Assembly (NCBI GenBank): GCA_903929045.1
Contig: CAIYTE010000160.1
Coordinates: 23,697-87,696, forward strand
From: an uncultured Hyphomicrobiales bacterium
Lineage (GTDB): Bacteria; Pseudomonadota; Alphaproteobacteria; Rhizobiales; Xanthobacteraceae
Length of the DNA stretch: 64,000 nucleotides
Direction: 5' to 3'
The number at the start of each line of letters is the position of its first letter. Position 1 is the first letter of the stretch. A program made the position numbers and the translations under genes. Positions 41,685 to 51,484 of this stretch are shown here, in pieces. The notes below the pieces were generated by a model, which was given only the letters and a program-made list of their open reading frames with translations, ran no database searches and was not told the DNA's origin.

Positions 41685-42904
41685 TCTTCGGTCATCGCCA
41701 TGGCGCGCAGCGCCATGCGCTCGCGGGCGGACAGTTTTTCGGTCGCGCTCTTGAGCTGACCGCAGGCGGCGAGAATGTCGCGGCCGCGCGGCGTACGCAC
41801 TGGCGAGGCATAACCGGCGTCGAACACGACCTGCGAGAATTTTTCTATCTGATCCCATTCCGAGCATTCGTACTTGGTGCCGGGCCAGGGATTGAACGGG
41901 ATGAGATTGATCTTCGCGTGAATGCCCTTGAGCAACCGCACCAGCGCCTTGGCGTCTTCGATGGAATCGTTGACGCCCTTCAGCATGACGTATTCGAACG
42001 TTATGCGCTTGGCGTTCGACGCGCCGGGATAATTGCGGCACGCTTCCATCAATTCCTTGATCGGATATTTGCGGTTGAGCGGCACCAGTTCGTTGCGCAA
42101 TTCGTCGCGCACCGCATGCAGCGACACCGCCAGCATGCAACCAATTTCCTTGCCGGCGCGCTCGATGTTCGGCACGACGCCCGAGGTCGACAACGTAATG
42201 CGGCGCTTGGAAATGCCGAGGCCGTCACCGTCCGAGACGATGAGCAGCGCGTCGCGCACGGCGTCGAGATTGTAGAGCGGCTCGCCCATCCCCATCATGA
42301 CGATGTTGGTGACGCAGCGGTCGCCGGACGGCACGACACCATCTGTCGGACGCGTGCCGCCGGGCCAGTCACCCATGCGGTCGCGCGCCACCATGATCTG
42401 CCCGACGATTTCGCCGGCGGTGAGATTGCGTACCAGACGCTGCGTGCCGGTGTGGCAGAACGAACAGGTCAGCGTGCAGCCGACCTGGCTCGACACACAC
42501 AAGGTGCCGCGCTCGGTGTCGGGGATGTAAACGCACTCGACGTCATGCGGCAGCTTGCTGTCCGGATCGCCCGGCAAACGCAGCAGCCATTTGCGCGTAC
42601 CATCGACCGAGACCTGCTCGGCGACGACTTCGGGCCGCGCCAAGGTGAACCGTTGCGCCAGTTCGGCGCGCAGGTCCTTCGACACGCTGGTCATCTCGTC
42701 GAACACGGTGAAGCCGCGGAAATAGATCCAGTGCCAGAGCTGCTGCACGCGCATTTTGCGCTGCGCCGGGGGCACGCCGGCCTCACCAAGCGCGTCGGCC
42801 AGTTCGGCGCGCGACATGCCGATCAGCGACGGCTTTTCGGGCGCGACGTAGCGCTCGAGCGGCATCTTCTCGACGAAGGCCGTGGTTTCGGATTGCAGGC
42901 TCAT
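41681..42904 (-). CDS. rlmN: 23S rRNA (adenine2503-C2)/tRNA methyltransferase RlmN
   Basis: RlmN is a radical-SAM enzyme that methylates A2503 of 23S rRNA and A37 of some tRNAs. The 407-residue protein has the cluster motif C-x3-C-x2-C (Cys143, Cys147, Cys150 in [11 protein letters not shown]), MGMGEPLYN, and the C-terminal substrate-related [14 protein letters not shown] with the methyl-carrying Cys. The ATG at 42904 is preferred to the one at 42925. Its stop overlaps the next gene. Confidence 0.97.
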   Translation of the reverse strand: MSLQSETTAFVEKMPLERYVAPEKPSLIGMSRAELADALGEAGVPPAQRKMRVQQLWHWIYFRGFTVFDEMTSVSKDLRAELAQRFTLARPEVVAEQVSVDGTRKWLLRLPGDPDSKLPHDVECVYIPDTERGTLCVSSQVGCTLTCSFCHTGTQRLVRNLTAGEIVGQIMVARDRMGDWPGGTRPTDGVVPSGDRCVTNIVMMGMGEPLYNLDAVRDALLIVSDGDGLGISKRRITLSTSGVVPNIERAGKEIGCMLAVSLHAVRDELRNELVPLNRKYPIKELMEACRNYPGASNAKRITFEYVMLKGVNDSIEDAKALVRLLKGIHAKINLIPFNPWPGTKYECSEWDQIEKFSQVVFDAGYASPVRTPRGRDILAACGQLKSATEKLSARERMALRAMAMTEE

Positions 42905-43012
42905 GCCGGTGTCTAACACATACACAATGGGCGCGGGGGTTCCCGCGCGTACTGGCGCTTAGTTAAGGATGCAGAGGCCGAAAGTCAGGCCGGGCGGACC
43001 CGGCAGCACGAC

Positions 43013-43639
43013 CTATTTGCACTCCTCGGCGACCTTGTCGAGCGCCTGGGCGAGGCCCTTGAGCGAGTAGGTATCGCTGCTTTTGGTGTTCTTGCCGGAC
43101 TCGCTCTTCACCACGAGTTCGCCGCCGTTGCGCAGGGCCGCGACCATTTTGGCCTCGTCGGGCGCGTTCTTGACCCAGGCGCCGTCGTTCTGCGTGTACA
43201 TGACGTAGGTTGCGCTGCCGATGGCGGCCGAGGCATCGAAATTGGCCTTCTGCGGATACCCGACGATCACCGAAACCTCGTTTTTCACCTTCTCGGCTGG
43301 GCGCGTCGAGATGAAGGCATAGGACGGGTCGCGTTTCTTGTTCGCCGGCTCGGTGGTCGCCGCGCTCGGCTTGGCCAGCGCGAAACACACCTTCTTGCCA
43401 CCCGGCATGGCCCGGTAGGCGCCCCAGTCGCCGAACTGCCCGAGCAGCACGGCGGATTCAGTCGGATCGGATTTCGGCTTGGCGTCCTGCTTGGGCGCGG
43501 CTTTCGGCGCAGCCTTGGTCTCGGCTTTGGGCGCCGCCTTGGCATCGGCCTTCGGCGCGGCTTGCGCGAACACCGCGCCGGTCAGCGCCGCGGTCATCGT
43601 CAGGGCAATAAAGGGGCTCAGCCAAAGCGTCTTGGTCAT
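43013..43639 (-). CDS. Invasion-associated locus B (IalB)-family secreted protein
   Basis: The 208-residue protein has a Sec signal peptide (MTKTLWLSPFIALTMTAALT) followed by a low-complexity Ala/Pro/Lys linker (residues about 27-57). It then carries the IalB fold with FGDWGAYRAMPGGKKVCFAL and AFISTRPAEKVKNEVSVIVG. IalB-type proteins are exported and widespread in Hyphomicrobiales; the exact role is unknown outside Bartonella. The Ala/Pro linker looks like a wall-spanning tether. Confidence 0.88.
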   Translation of the reverse strand: MTKTLWLSPFIALTMTAALTGAVFAQAAPKADAKAAPKAETKAAPKAAPKQDAKPKSDPTESAVLLGQFGDWGAYRAMPGGKKVCFALAKPSAATTEPANKKRDPSYAFISTRPAEKVKNEVSVIVGYPQKANFDASAAIGSATYVMYTQNDGAWVKNAPDEAKMVAALRNGGELVVKSESGKNTKSSDTYSLKGLAQALDKVAEECK

Positions 43640-43792
43640 CGGGCCTTCCGGTGTGGATGAAATTACGGACTTGATTCCGTCCTCAAAGGTCGGTGGATAT
43701 TAGCCCCATATGGACGAATATCGGCAATGTGAAGGCGGCTCCCTCACGCCTTCCGCCGCCCCGACCCTAGCGCGAGAAAGTTAACGCCCGCC

Positions 43793-44767
43793 ATGAAAGC
43801 CCTGCTCTGCACCCACTACGGCCCCCCGGACGAGCTGGAGCTCGCCGACATCGCCGAGCCGGTTGCAGCCCCGGGCGAGGCCGTGGTCCGCATCCATGCG
43901 GCGGCGCTCAATTTCTTTGACACCCTGATCATCGCCGGCAAATACCAGACCAAACCGGCTTTCCCGTTCTCGCCCTCCGCCGAATTCGCCGGCACCGTCG
44001 AGAGTCTCGGCGACGGCGTCACCGATCTGCGCGTCGGCGACCGCGTGCTGGCCTGCTCGAGCTACGGCGCGGCCCGCGAGCGCATCGCCATCGCCGCGCG
44101 CAAGCTGATCAGGATTCCCGACAGCATCGACTTCGATCATGCCGCCGGCATCTGCGTCACCTACGGCACGACGATGCACGCGCTGAAGGATCGCGCCAGA
44201 TTGCAGCCCGGCGAAACACTGGCGGTGCTCGGCGCGTCGGGCGGGACAGGACTTGCGGCCATCGAACTCGGCAAAATCATGGGCGCGCGCGTCATCGCCT
44301 GCGCCTCGTCGCCGGAGAAGATCGCCTTTGCGCGCGAACATGGCGCCGACGACGGCATCGACTATGCGGCTCAGGATTTGAAAGAGTCCTTGCGGCGCGC
44401 GACCGGCGGCAAAGGTGTCGATGTCGTCTACGATCCGGTCGGCGGGCAATATGCCGAGCCGGCGTTACGCGCGATTGCGTGGAAGGGCCGCTATCTCGTC
44501 GTCGGCTTTGCCGCAGGCGAGATCCCCAAACTGCCGTTCAATCTCATGCTGCTGAAGGGCTGCGACGTCATGGGCGTATTCTGGGGCTCCTTCATCGAAC
44601 GCGATCTCGCCGGACACCGCGCCAACACCGAGCAGCTGCTGTCCTGGTGCGCCGAAGGCAAACTCTCGTCGCATGTTCACGCCGTCTATCCACTGGCCGA
44701 CGCCGCGACGGCCCTTAAAGCCATCGCCGACCGCAAGGTGATGGGCAAGGTGATCCTGCATCCCTGA
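43793..44767 (+). CDS. NADPH:quinone oxidoreductase-like zinc-independent MDR protein
   Basis: The 324-residue protein is of the medium-chain reductase superfamily. It has an N-terminal GroES-like fold (YGPPDELELADIAEPVAAPG), the Rossmann motif LGASGGTGLAAIELGKIMGA and a C-terminal LADAATALKAIADRKVMGKV. There are no zinc-ligand cysteines, which fits a quinone reductase. It probably reduces quinones or enones with NADPH. The pterin dehydratase gene follows convergently. Confidence 0.88.
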   Translation: MKALLCTHYGPPDELELADIAEPVAAPGEAVVRIHAAALNFFDTLIIAGKYQTKPAFPFSPSAEFAGTVESLGDGVTDLRVGDRVLACSSYGAARERIAIAARKLIRIPDSIDFDHAAGICVTYGTTMHALKDRARLQPGETLAVLGASGGTGLAAIELGKIMGARVIACASSPEKIAFAREHGADDGIDYAAQDLKESLRRATGGKGVDVVYDPVGGQYAEPALRAIAWKGRYLVVGFAAGEIPKLPFNLMLLKGCDVMGVFWGSFIERDLAGHRANTEQLLSWCAEGKLSSHVHAVYPLADAATALKAIADRKVMGKVILHP

Positions 44768-44773
44768 CGAACA

Positions 44774-45064
44774 TCAGCCCGCGAGCCGGTTCATCTCGGT
44801 CGCGAGCTTGACGTCGAGACCGGTGACACCGCCGGCATCATGCGTCGACAACGTCACTTCGACCGTCTTGTAGACGTTGAACCACTCGGGATGATGACCC
44901 ATCTCGTTCGCCACATCGGCCACCTTGGTCATGAAGGCGAAGGCCTCGCGGAAATCCTTGAACGTGAATTTGCGCGTAATGGCATCGCGGCCGGACACAT
45001 CGGTCCAGCCGGTGAGTTTGGCGAGCGCCGTCTTGCGGGCATCGGCAGTCAGTTTGTCGGCCAT
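44774..45064 (-). CDS. phhB: 4a-hydroxytetrahydrobiopterin dehydratase (pterin carbinolamine dehydratase)
   Basis: The 96-residue enzyme dehydrates 4a-hydroxytetrahydropterin in pterin recycling. The family motif MGHHPEWFNVYKTVEVTLST and the residues EAFAFMTKVADVAN are present. No aromatic amino-acid hydroxylase is visible next door, so the partner lies elsewhere. It ends convergently six bases after the quinone oxidoreductase. Confidence 0.95.
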   Translation of the reverse strand: MADKLTADARKTALAKLTGWTDVSGRDAITRKFTFKDFREAFAFMTKVADVANEMGHHPEWFNVYKTVEVTLSTHDAGGVTGLDVKLATEMNRLAG

Positions 45065-45231
45065 GATTGTCCTCCGCAGGTAAACGCTTGAAGCAGCAAA
45101 GGGTTGCGGTCTTGCGCCGCTGACGCAAGCCCGGGTTTGTCCCCCGCCGTCATCAGGCCGTCACAGGGCCGTCGGGCGACTGTCAGCCGGCGCTTTGATT
45201 GTGCTGCTTCCCATTCGTAATGGAGGCCACC

Positions 45232-46827
45232 ATGCACCGCCGGATCGTCACCTCGCGCCGCCGCTTTCTGCAAACGAGTACAGCGACCGTCGCGCTTTCC
45301 GCCGCCGGCGGAATCGCCGCCCCGTTCCTCAGCCGCGCCGCCGACCGGCCCGCGGTGAGCCACGGCGTCCAATCCGGTGACGTTTCGACCGATTCCGGCG
45401 TGGTGTGGGCGCGCGCCGACCGGCCCGCGCGCATGCAGATCGAGATGGCGACGACCGACAGCTTCAAGAACATCATCGGCGGCACGTATGTCGATGCGCT
45501 GCCCGAAAGCGATTTCACGGCCAAGGCCCTGATGGAAAACCTGCCGGCCGGTCAGGACATGTTCTACCGGATCCGCTTCCAGGATTTGGCGGCGCCGACC
45601 ATCAGCGGCGAACCGGTCGTCGGCCGTTTCCGCACCGCGCCCAGCGACAAGCGTTCGATCAGCTTTGTCTGGTCGGGCGATACCGTCGGCCAAGGCTGGG
45701 GCATCGACGAGTCGCGCGGCGGCATGCGCACCTACGCGACGATCCTCAAAAACAAACCGGATCTCTTCATCCACAACGGCGACAACATCTACGCCGACGG
45801 CCCGATCGAAGCTGAAAAGAAAATGCCCAACGGCCAGATCTGGAAGAACATCGTCACCGAAGACAAATCCAAACCGGCCGAGACGCTCGCCGAATTCCGC
45901 GGCAACTACAAATACAACATGCTCGATAAGAATTTCCGCGCACTCTACGCCGAAGTGCCTGTCTTCACCCAATGGGACGACCATGAGGTGTTCAACAATT
46001 GGTGGCCGGGCGAGCCGATGGATGCGCGCGCCGAGGTCATCGCCAAAAAATACGTCGAGAAGAACGATCTCATTATCGCGGCGCGATCAGCGCGCGCTTT
46101 CCACGAATACATGCCGATGCGCGAAACCCAGGCCGAGCCGGGGCGCGTCTACCGCAAGATCAGCTACGGACCGCTGCTCGACGTCTTCATGCTCGACATG
46201 CGCAGCTATCGCGGGCCGAACGCCGAAGGCAAGGATGCCAGCTACGGTCCGAATTCGTATTTCATGGGCCCGCAACAGATGGCCTGGCTCAAGCGCGAGC
46301 TGCTGAATTCTCGCGCGACCTGGAAGGTGATTGCCGCCGATATGCCGATCGGCCTTCTGGTGGTCTACGACACCGTCAAGAACACCGGCGTCGAGGCGGT
46401 CGCCCAAGGCGATGACGGCGCGCCGCTCGGCCGCGAACTGGAAATCGCCGACCTGCTCTCGTTCATCAAGCACGCCGGTGTGAAGAACACCGTCTGGCTG
46501 ACCGCCGACGTGCACTACACCGCCGCGCATTACTACGACCCGAACAAGGCCGCGTTTCAGGACTTCGAGCCGTTCTGGGAATTTGTGTCCGGGCCGCTGC
46601 ACGCCGGCACCTTCGGCCCCAACCAGCTCGACAAAACCTTCGGCCCGCAACTCATATACATCAAGGCGCCGAGCAAGGAGCAAGGTCAGAATCTGCCACC
46701 CAGCGAGGGCATGCAGTTCTTCGGCGTCGTCGGCATCGACGGCGCCACTGAGCAGATGACGGTCACGCTCAAAGACTGGGACGACCGCAGCCTCTGGGTA
46801 AAAACGCTCGACCCGGTCCGCAGCTAG
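45232..46827 (+). CDS. phoD: Alkaline phosphatase D (PhoD-family phosphoesterase)
   Basis: The 531-residue Tat-exported enzyme has the signal TSRRRFLQTSTATVALSAAG. An N-terminal PhoD domain follows and then the metallophosphatase domain with WSGDTVGQG, HNGDNIYADG, TQWDDHEVFNNW, LDMRSYRG and TADVHYTAAH. It likely binds Fe3+/Ca2+ and hydrolyses phosphodiesters or monoesters in the periplasm. The ATG at 45232 follows a TGGAGG site. It is transcribed in the same direction as the nucleoside hydrolase-multicopper oxidase set, 155 bases ahead of it. Confidence 0.94.
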   Translation: MHRRIVTSRRRFLQTSTATVALSAAGGIAAPFLSRAADRPAVSHGVQSGDVSTDSGVVWARADRPARMQIEMATTDSFKNIIGGTYVDALPESDFTAKALMENLPAGQDMFYRIRFQDLAAPTISGEPVVGRFRTAPSDKRSISFVWSGDTVGQGWGIDESRGGMRTYATILKNKPDLFIHNGDNIYADGPIEAEKKMPNGQIWKNIVTEDKSKPAETLAEFRGNYKYNMLDKNFRALYAEVPVFTQWDDHEVFNNWWPGEPMDARAEVIAKKYVEKNDLIIAARSARAFHEYMPMRETQAEPGRVYRKISYGPLLDVFMLDMRSYRGPNAEGKDASYGPNSYFMGPQQMAWLKRELLNSRATWKVIAADMPIGLLVVYDTVKNTGVEAVAQGDDGAPLGRELEIADLLSFIKHAGVKNTVWLTADVHYTAAHYYDPNKAAFQDFEPFWEFVSGPLHAGTFGPNQLDKTFGPQLIYIKAPSKEQGQNLPPSEGMQFFGVVGIDGATEQMTVTLKDWDDRSLWVKTLDPVRS

Positions 46828-46982
46828 GCCAGGAGGCGGCAGGCCGCCCTCCACAAAAACCCGAGGCGCACCCCAGCGGACTGCAAGCGGTCGCCTTTTG
46901 ATTTCAGATTCTCGTTGCCTAACGTTTTAGTTGTATTACGGTAGCGCTTGCGCTTGGGTTGTATCGTGCGCAGGGGGCTACC

Positions 46983-47954
46983 ATGGTTGGCACTGCAGCG
47001 CGGAAGCTGCCGGTTCTCTTCGTCCACGATGCGGCGATCGACGATTTCATCGCCACCATGCTGCTGGTGTCGATGCCGCATGTCGATCTCAAGGGCATCG
47101 TCATTACCGACGCCGACTGCGTGCCCCAGCCCGGCATCGATGGCGCCAGCCGGCTCAACCAGTTTATCGGGCGGCCCGATATCCCGCTCGCATTGTCGGA
47201 GTCCAAGGGCTGGAACCCGTTTCCGTGGCCCTATCGCGAAGACTGCATCAAGTTCGATGAACTGAAGATTCGCGCGCCGTATCGCTCGACGGTGCCGACG
47301 CCGCCGCCTTCTGGCAACAAGCTCATCGCGGCGCTGCTCGAACAAGCCGTCAAGACAGGCAACAAGCTCGTCGTACTGCTCACCACCGGCTTCACGCCGC
47401 TGACCGACGTGTTGCGCGCGCGGCCCGAACTCACCGCGGGTATCGGTCAGCTTGTCTGGATGGGCGGCGCGATCAACGTGCCAGGCAATCTCGACCCCAG
47501 CACCATCCCGAAGATCGTCGCCAATCCGCACGCCGAATGGAACGTGTTCTGGGATCCGTTCGCGGCGCAGGACGGCTTGAACATGCTGAGCGGCATTCAC
47601 GATTTCCCGCTCGACATCACCAACACCTGTCCGATCAGCAAGGACTTCATGGCCAAGCTGAAAGCACAGGGAAGCCAGTTCACGTTCTCGCAGCTCGCTT
47701 ACGACGCCTACAGCCTCGTATCGGCCGAGCCGTTCTACGACATGTGGGATGTGTGCGCGACAGTGTTCCTGGCGCGGCCCGATCTCTACGCGCCGCCGCA
47801 GAAGATGAATCTCGGCGTCGTGCAGTGGGGCTACGAGCAAGGCTGGCTCAAGTCCACGAAGGACGCCAAGAACACGCAGAACGCCTATCTCAGCTTCAAG
47901 AATCTCAACGGTTTTTACGACTACGTCGCCAGCACGCTCGCGCGCTCGGCGTGA
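46983..47954 (+). CDS. Nucleoside hydrolase-like protein with altered active site
   Basis: The 323-residue protein aligns with inosine-uridine nucleoside hydrolases. Two family residues are changed. The DxDxGxDD calcium loop reads VHDAAIDD, with Val14 in place of the first Asp while Asp16, Asp20 and Asp21 stay. The HD pair near the C-terminus reads WD (Trp255, Asp256), so the usual proton-donor His is missing. There is no signal peptide. Nucleoside hydrolysis is therefore not assured. The next gene starts 31 bases later, suggesting an operon with the two exported proteins that follow. Confidence 0.8.
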   Translation: MVGTAARKLPVLFVHDAAIDDFIATMLLVSMPHVDLKGIVITDADCVPQPGIDGASRLNQFIGRPDIPLALSESKGWNPFPWPYREDCIKFDELKIRAPYRSTVPTPPPSGNKLIAALLEQAVKTGNKLVVLLTTGFTPLTDVLRARPELTAGIGQLVWMGGAINVPGNLDPSTIPKIVANPHAEWNVFWDPFAAQDGLNMLSGIHDFPLDITNTCPISKDFMAKLKAQGSQFTFSQLAYDAYSLVSAEPFYDMWDVCATVFLARPDLYAPPQKMNLGVVQWGYEQGWLKSTKDAKNTQNAYLSFKNLNGFYDYVASTLARSA

Positions 47955-47985
47955 CCAACACCATGCCGGGATAGGGAGGCTACTC

Positions 47986-49404
47986 ATGACAAGAAAATTT
48001 GCCACACTCGCCGCGCTCGCGGCGGCCGTCGGATTTTTCGCCATACCCGCAGTGGCGCAGTCACCTGCGTCACTGGCATTCCAGAATACGGTGAAAGGGC
48101 CGCCGCCCGGCTGGACCGGGCCGGTGTTCAAACTCAGCGCCGCCTATCCGGCCGCGGCGCCGAGCCAGTGTCCCGAATGCACATGGCTTCAAGTGCCGGT
48201 GAGCTTCGCTCCGAAATTCCCGCCCCCGACCGACAACCAGTGGGACGCCGGCAACTGGTCAGAGTATCTCAAACGCATTCTCGATTACGTGAAGCAGGGC
48301 CAGGATCCGCAATTCGGCAACACGCCCGGCTTCCAGGTCAATGTTGGCGGCATGACGCGCTGGTTCAACGTGCCATGGATGGCCTATGACCCGACGGTCG
48401 GCCGCGAATTCGTGCACGGCACGACCAATGAACGCACCGCGCATCTGCGCGATTTGATTCACCCGCCGACAGACTTTACCCGCGGATCGAAGCCCGTCGT
48501 CGGCGCCAATACGATTGCCGGCGAAGTGGCGTCATGCCTCGAGCAAAATAAGGCCGGCTTCGAGACCTGGTCGGTCGGCTATTACAATCAATGGGGCGGC
48601 GTCGCGTTCGGCAAAGCCATTCCGAAAAGCGGCGTACCGCAAACCGCCGACTATATGGGCACGCAAATGCCCGCCGGCCTGCCGTTTCCGCCGGGAACGG
48701 TCGTCGTCAAATTCCTCACCACCAACGCGACACCGGATTGCGTGCCTTATCTGAAAGGCTCGCCGGAGTGGCAGATCGACCGCCATGTGCTGAATGCGCA
48801 GAAGACCGCCTACACCTGCGAACGCTCCGTTCAGATTTCACGCCTCGTGCAGGTCGACGTCGCCGTCACCGATTCACGTTCGCCGACCGGCTGGGTTTAC
48901 GGCACCTACGCCTACAGCGCCGATCAGCCAGGCACCACGTTCTGGGATCATCTGCTGCCGCTTGGCATTCAATACGGCTCGGACCCTTGGACCTTCCCGG
49001 CCGTGCCAAAAGCCGAAAGCGTGCCGGTGCAGCAAAGCGTGCTCAATCCGGGCGTAAACATCTATCAGCACTTCGGCTGCAACGGCCGGCTCGCCGGTCC
49101 GGTCGACAATGCGCAGTCGTCCTGCCTGTCGTGCCACGGCAGCGCCTACGCCGCGCCAGGCGGAGCTGTATCGACGATGGGCACAAACGTGCCGAACTCG
49201 TTCGGCTTTGCCGGCATGTGCACCCAATACTCGCTCGCCAATACATCTTACTTCAACAACACGATCGCGCCGCAGAAATTCTCCGGCGGCAATTTCCCCA
49301 ACGCCCTGCCGCTCGACACGTCGCTGCAGCTCGAGGTGGCGTTCCAGCAGTACGGCCAGTTCAACACCTACAAAAAGCCGGCCGCCTGCGCGCTCGGCAA
49401 GTAA
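47986..49404 (+). CDS. Exported single-CxxCH protein of unknown family
   Basis: The 472-residue protein has a Sec signal (ATLAALAAAVGFFAIPAVAQ). The long mature region has several cysteine pairs (QCPECTW, SCLEQN, DCVPYL, TCERSV) and repeated Trp/Pro motifs (NQWDAGNWSEYLKRI). A single c-heme motif CLSCH sits late in the protein (Cys380, Cys383, His384 followed by GSAYA). Relatives are usually annotated only as hypothetical or cytochrome c-like. It stands between a nucleoside hydrolase-like gene and a multicopper oxidase gene with 31- and 13-base gaps, so an electron-transfer partnership with the oxidase is inferred. Confidence 0.78.
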   Translation: MTRKFATLAALAAAVGFFAIPAVAQSPASLAFQNTVKGPPPGWTGPVFKLSAAYPAAAPSQCPECTWLQVPVSFAPKFPPPTDNQWDAGNWSEYLKRILDYVKQGQDPQFGNTPGFQVNVGGMTRWFNVPWMAYDPTVGREFVHGTTNERTAHLRDLIHPPTDFTRGSKPVVGANTIAGEVASCLEQNKAGFETWSVGYYNQWGGVAFGKAIPKSGVPQTADYMGTQMPAGLPFPPGTVVVKFLTTNATPDCVPYLKGSPEWQIDRHVLNAQKTAYTCERSVQISRLVQVDVAVTDSRSPTGWVYGTYAYSADQPGTTFWDHLLPLGIQYGSDPWTFPAVPKAESVPVQQSVLNPGVNIYQHFGCNGRLAGPVDNAQSSCLSCHGSAYAAPGGAVSTMGTNVPNSFGFAGMCTQYSLANTSYFNNTIAPQKFSGGNFPNALPLDTSLQLEVAFQQYGQFNTYKKPAACALGK

Positions 49405-49417
49405 ACGGGAGAGTGTC

Positions 49418-51418
49418 ATGAACGATCTGTCCCGCCGCGAGCTGCTCGCCGGCACGGCGGCAACGAGCCTTACCGCCGCATCGACAAGCGCCTTCGCGCA
49501 ACAAAGCGCGGGTGCACCGCCTCAAAAAGAAAACGTCGTCAATCTGGACTGCAGCTTCATCAGTGTGAAGCTGCCTGTCAGTGTCGAAGGCCAGAAGGCG
49601 CTCAAGGCCAACACCGCAACGCCGAGCGACTTCATTCCGTGTCAGTTGCGCGCCTACAACAAAACGATTCCCGGCCCGCTGATGACGGTCTATCCGGGGC
49701 AAACTCTCATCATCAACGTGAAGAACTCGCTGCCGCCCTATCCCGGCAATGAAGCGTGGGAGAAGCAAGCCAAGGGCGATCACAACGTCCCGCATCACCT
49801 TGGCTCAACCAACCTGCATCTGCACGGCATGGACATCATCCCGCATCTGTTCGATCCCATCGGGACATCGAACCCCACGGCGCCGATGATCGAAATTCCG
49901 CCCGGCGGAAGCCTGCAATACAAATTCGAGATTCCGAAGAATCATCCGTGCGGGCTCGACTGGTATCATCCGCACCATCACGGCTCGACCGCGGTGCAGG
50001 CCGTCAGCGGCATGGCCGGCGGCATCGTCGTCATGGGACCGATCGACGACGTGCCCGCGATCAAGGCGGCCAAGAATATCTATCTCGTCGTCCAGGACAT
50101 CGGACTTTTCCCGGTCGATCCGCCGGTGCCGGCACAACCCGGCGTCCCCGGCTCACCGGGAACGACGCCGCAGGAGATCGGGCTGCCGGCCGGCACCGAC
50201 ATCTCCAATGTCTGGGTCTATGAGCCGAAGCAGAATGCGATCTGGCAAACGTTCGGCGTTCCCAACAGCACAGCGCAGGTGACGATTTACGATCCGACGA
50301 CAAAGCAGGCCGTGCCGCAGCCGCAGCTCAAGGGCGGCTTCACGACCGGCGACTACGCGCTGCGTTATTACCTCTGCAACGGCGAGCCGTTCTACAAAGA
50401 AACCCATAACGCTAAAAGTCCGACCGATCCGATACCGCTGCCGTTGATCCCGCCGCGTTTCACCATGGCGCCGGGCGAAGTCGTGCGCTTCCGCATGCTC
50501 AACGGCTGCTCGGACAACTACATGCCGATCGCGGTCGAAGGGCACACGATGCATCTGCTCGCGCTCGATGGCGTGAATTTCCCCGCGGTGCGGCCGCTGG
50601 CGCCGGTGCCGATCCCGGAACCGCCGATCCTGACGCCGCCGTCCAATCCGGACGTGCTCAAGAACGAAGGCCAGATTCAGCTCGCGCCGGCCAACCGCGC
50701 CGAATTCCTGATCAAGGCCATCGACAAGCCCGGCACCTACAAGATCGTGCAGCTCGCGCAGAACCAGCAATTCCTGTTCAGCGCGCAGAAGACCATCGCC
50801 GAGATCGAGGTCACGGGCACATCGAAGATCATGGCGCTGCCGACCGCGCTACCGGTGCCGAGCCGGGAATATCCGCTGATCAAGCCGAGCGAAGTCCAGG
50901 TGATGCGGACGATTTTCTTTGCCGATCAGTTCCCGGGCAGCGTGAACCCGTTCGTCGGCATCGATTTCCTGCTCAACGGCCAGCAATACGACGTCACCGC
51001 CATCAATTACGCCGTCAACGTCACCGGCGTCGAGGAATGGCATCTGATTGTCGGCGACAGCCAGCATGGCGGCACCGAGGGCCACCCCTTCCATATCCAC
51101 GTCAATTCGTTCGAGGTGATCTCGGTTAACGGCAAGGCGCTGGAGCCCGGCACCATCAAGGACACCATCTGGATTCCGGCCGAATCCAAGGTCGTCATCC
51201 GCATGAAATTCAAGGAATTCATCGGAAAATCGGTGTTCCACTGCCATATCCTGCCGCATGAGGACACCGGCATGATGCAGAATTTCCTCATCAAAAAGCC
51301 CGGCGAACCCGTGCCCGTGGCCTTAAACCGGGCCCCCATGATGGCCCCGAACCGCCTCACGGCCGAAGCCAGCCATGCTCCGGACGGTGCGCCCGCCCCC
51401 ATGCACCATATGAAGTGA
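49418..51418 (+). CDS. Tat-exported multicopper oxidase
   Basis: The 666-residue protein has a Tat signal (LSRRELLAGTAATSLTAAST) and all four copper-ligand motifs: HLHGMD (His134, His136), WYHPHHHGS (His184, His186), HPFHIH (His556, His559, His561) and HCHILPHEDTGM (His608, Cys609, His610, His614, Met619). The last supplies the type 1 copper with axial Met. It should oxidise a substrate and reduce O2 to water in the periplasm. It is larger than CueO/laccase (about 500) by loops around residues 240-360. A CxxCH protein lies just upstream. Confidence 0.92.
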   Translation: MNDLSRRELLAGTAATSLTAASTSAFAQQSAGAPPQKENVVNLDCSFISVKLPVSVEGQKALKANTATPSDFIPCQLRAYNKTIPGPLMTVYPGQTLIINVKNSLPPYPGNEAWEKQAKGDHNVPHHLGSTNLHLHGMDIIPHLFDPIGTSNPTAPMIEIPPGGSLQYKFEIPKNHPCGLDWYHPHHHGSTAVQAVSGMAGGIVVMGPIDDVPAIKAAKNIYLVVQDIGLFPVDPPVPAQPGVPGSPGTTPQEIGLPAGTDISNVWVYEPKQNAIWQTFGVPNSTAQVTIYDPTTKQAVPQPQLKGGFTTGDYALRYYLCNGEPFYKETHNAKSPTDPIPLPLIPPRFTMAPGEVVRFRMLNGCSDNYMPIAVEGHTMHLLALDGVNFPAVRPLAPVPIPEPPILTPPSNPDVLKNEGQIQLAPANRAEFLIKAIDKPGTYKIVQLAQNQQFLFSAQKTIAEIEVTGTSKIMALPTALPVPSREYPLIKPSEVQVMRTIFFADQFPGSVNPFVGIDFLLNGQQYDVTAINYAVNVTGVEEWHLIVGDSQHGGTEGHPFHIHVNSFEVISVNGKALEPGTIKDTIWIPAESKVVIRMKFKEFIGKSVFHCHILPHEDTGMMQNFLIKKPGEPVPVALNRAPMMAPNRLTAEASHAPDGAPAPMHHMK

Positions 51419-51434
51419 AAACGGCCCTAAACGC

Positions 51435-51462
51435 TTGCCCTACGCGGTTTCCTGACTATATT
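51435..51462 (+). promoter_or_regulatory. Candidate promoter for typA
   Basis: TTGCCC (51435-51440) and TATATT (51457-51462) are separated by 16 bases. An ATTGCG-C-CGCAAT dyad (51460-51472) covers the likely start point. Transcripts would carry a 140-base leader before the typA ATG. Confidence 0.4.
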
Positions 51463-51484
51463 GCGCCGCAATAGCGTTCTGCGT

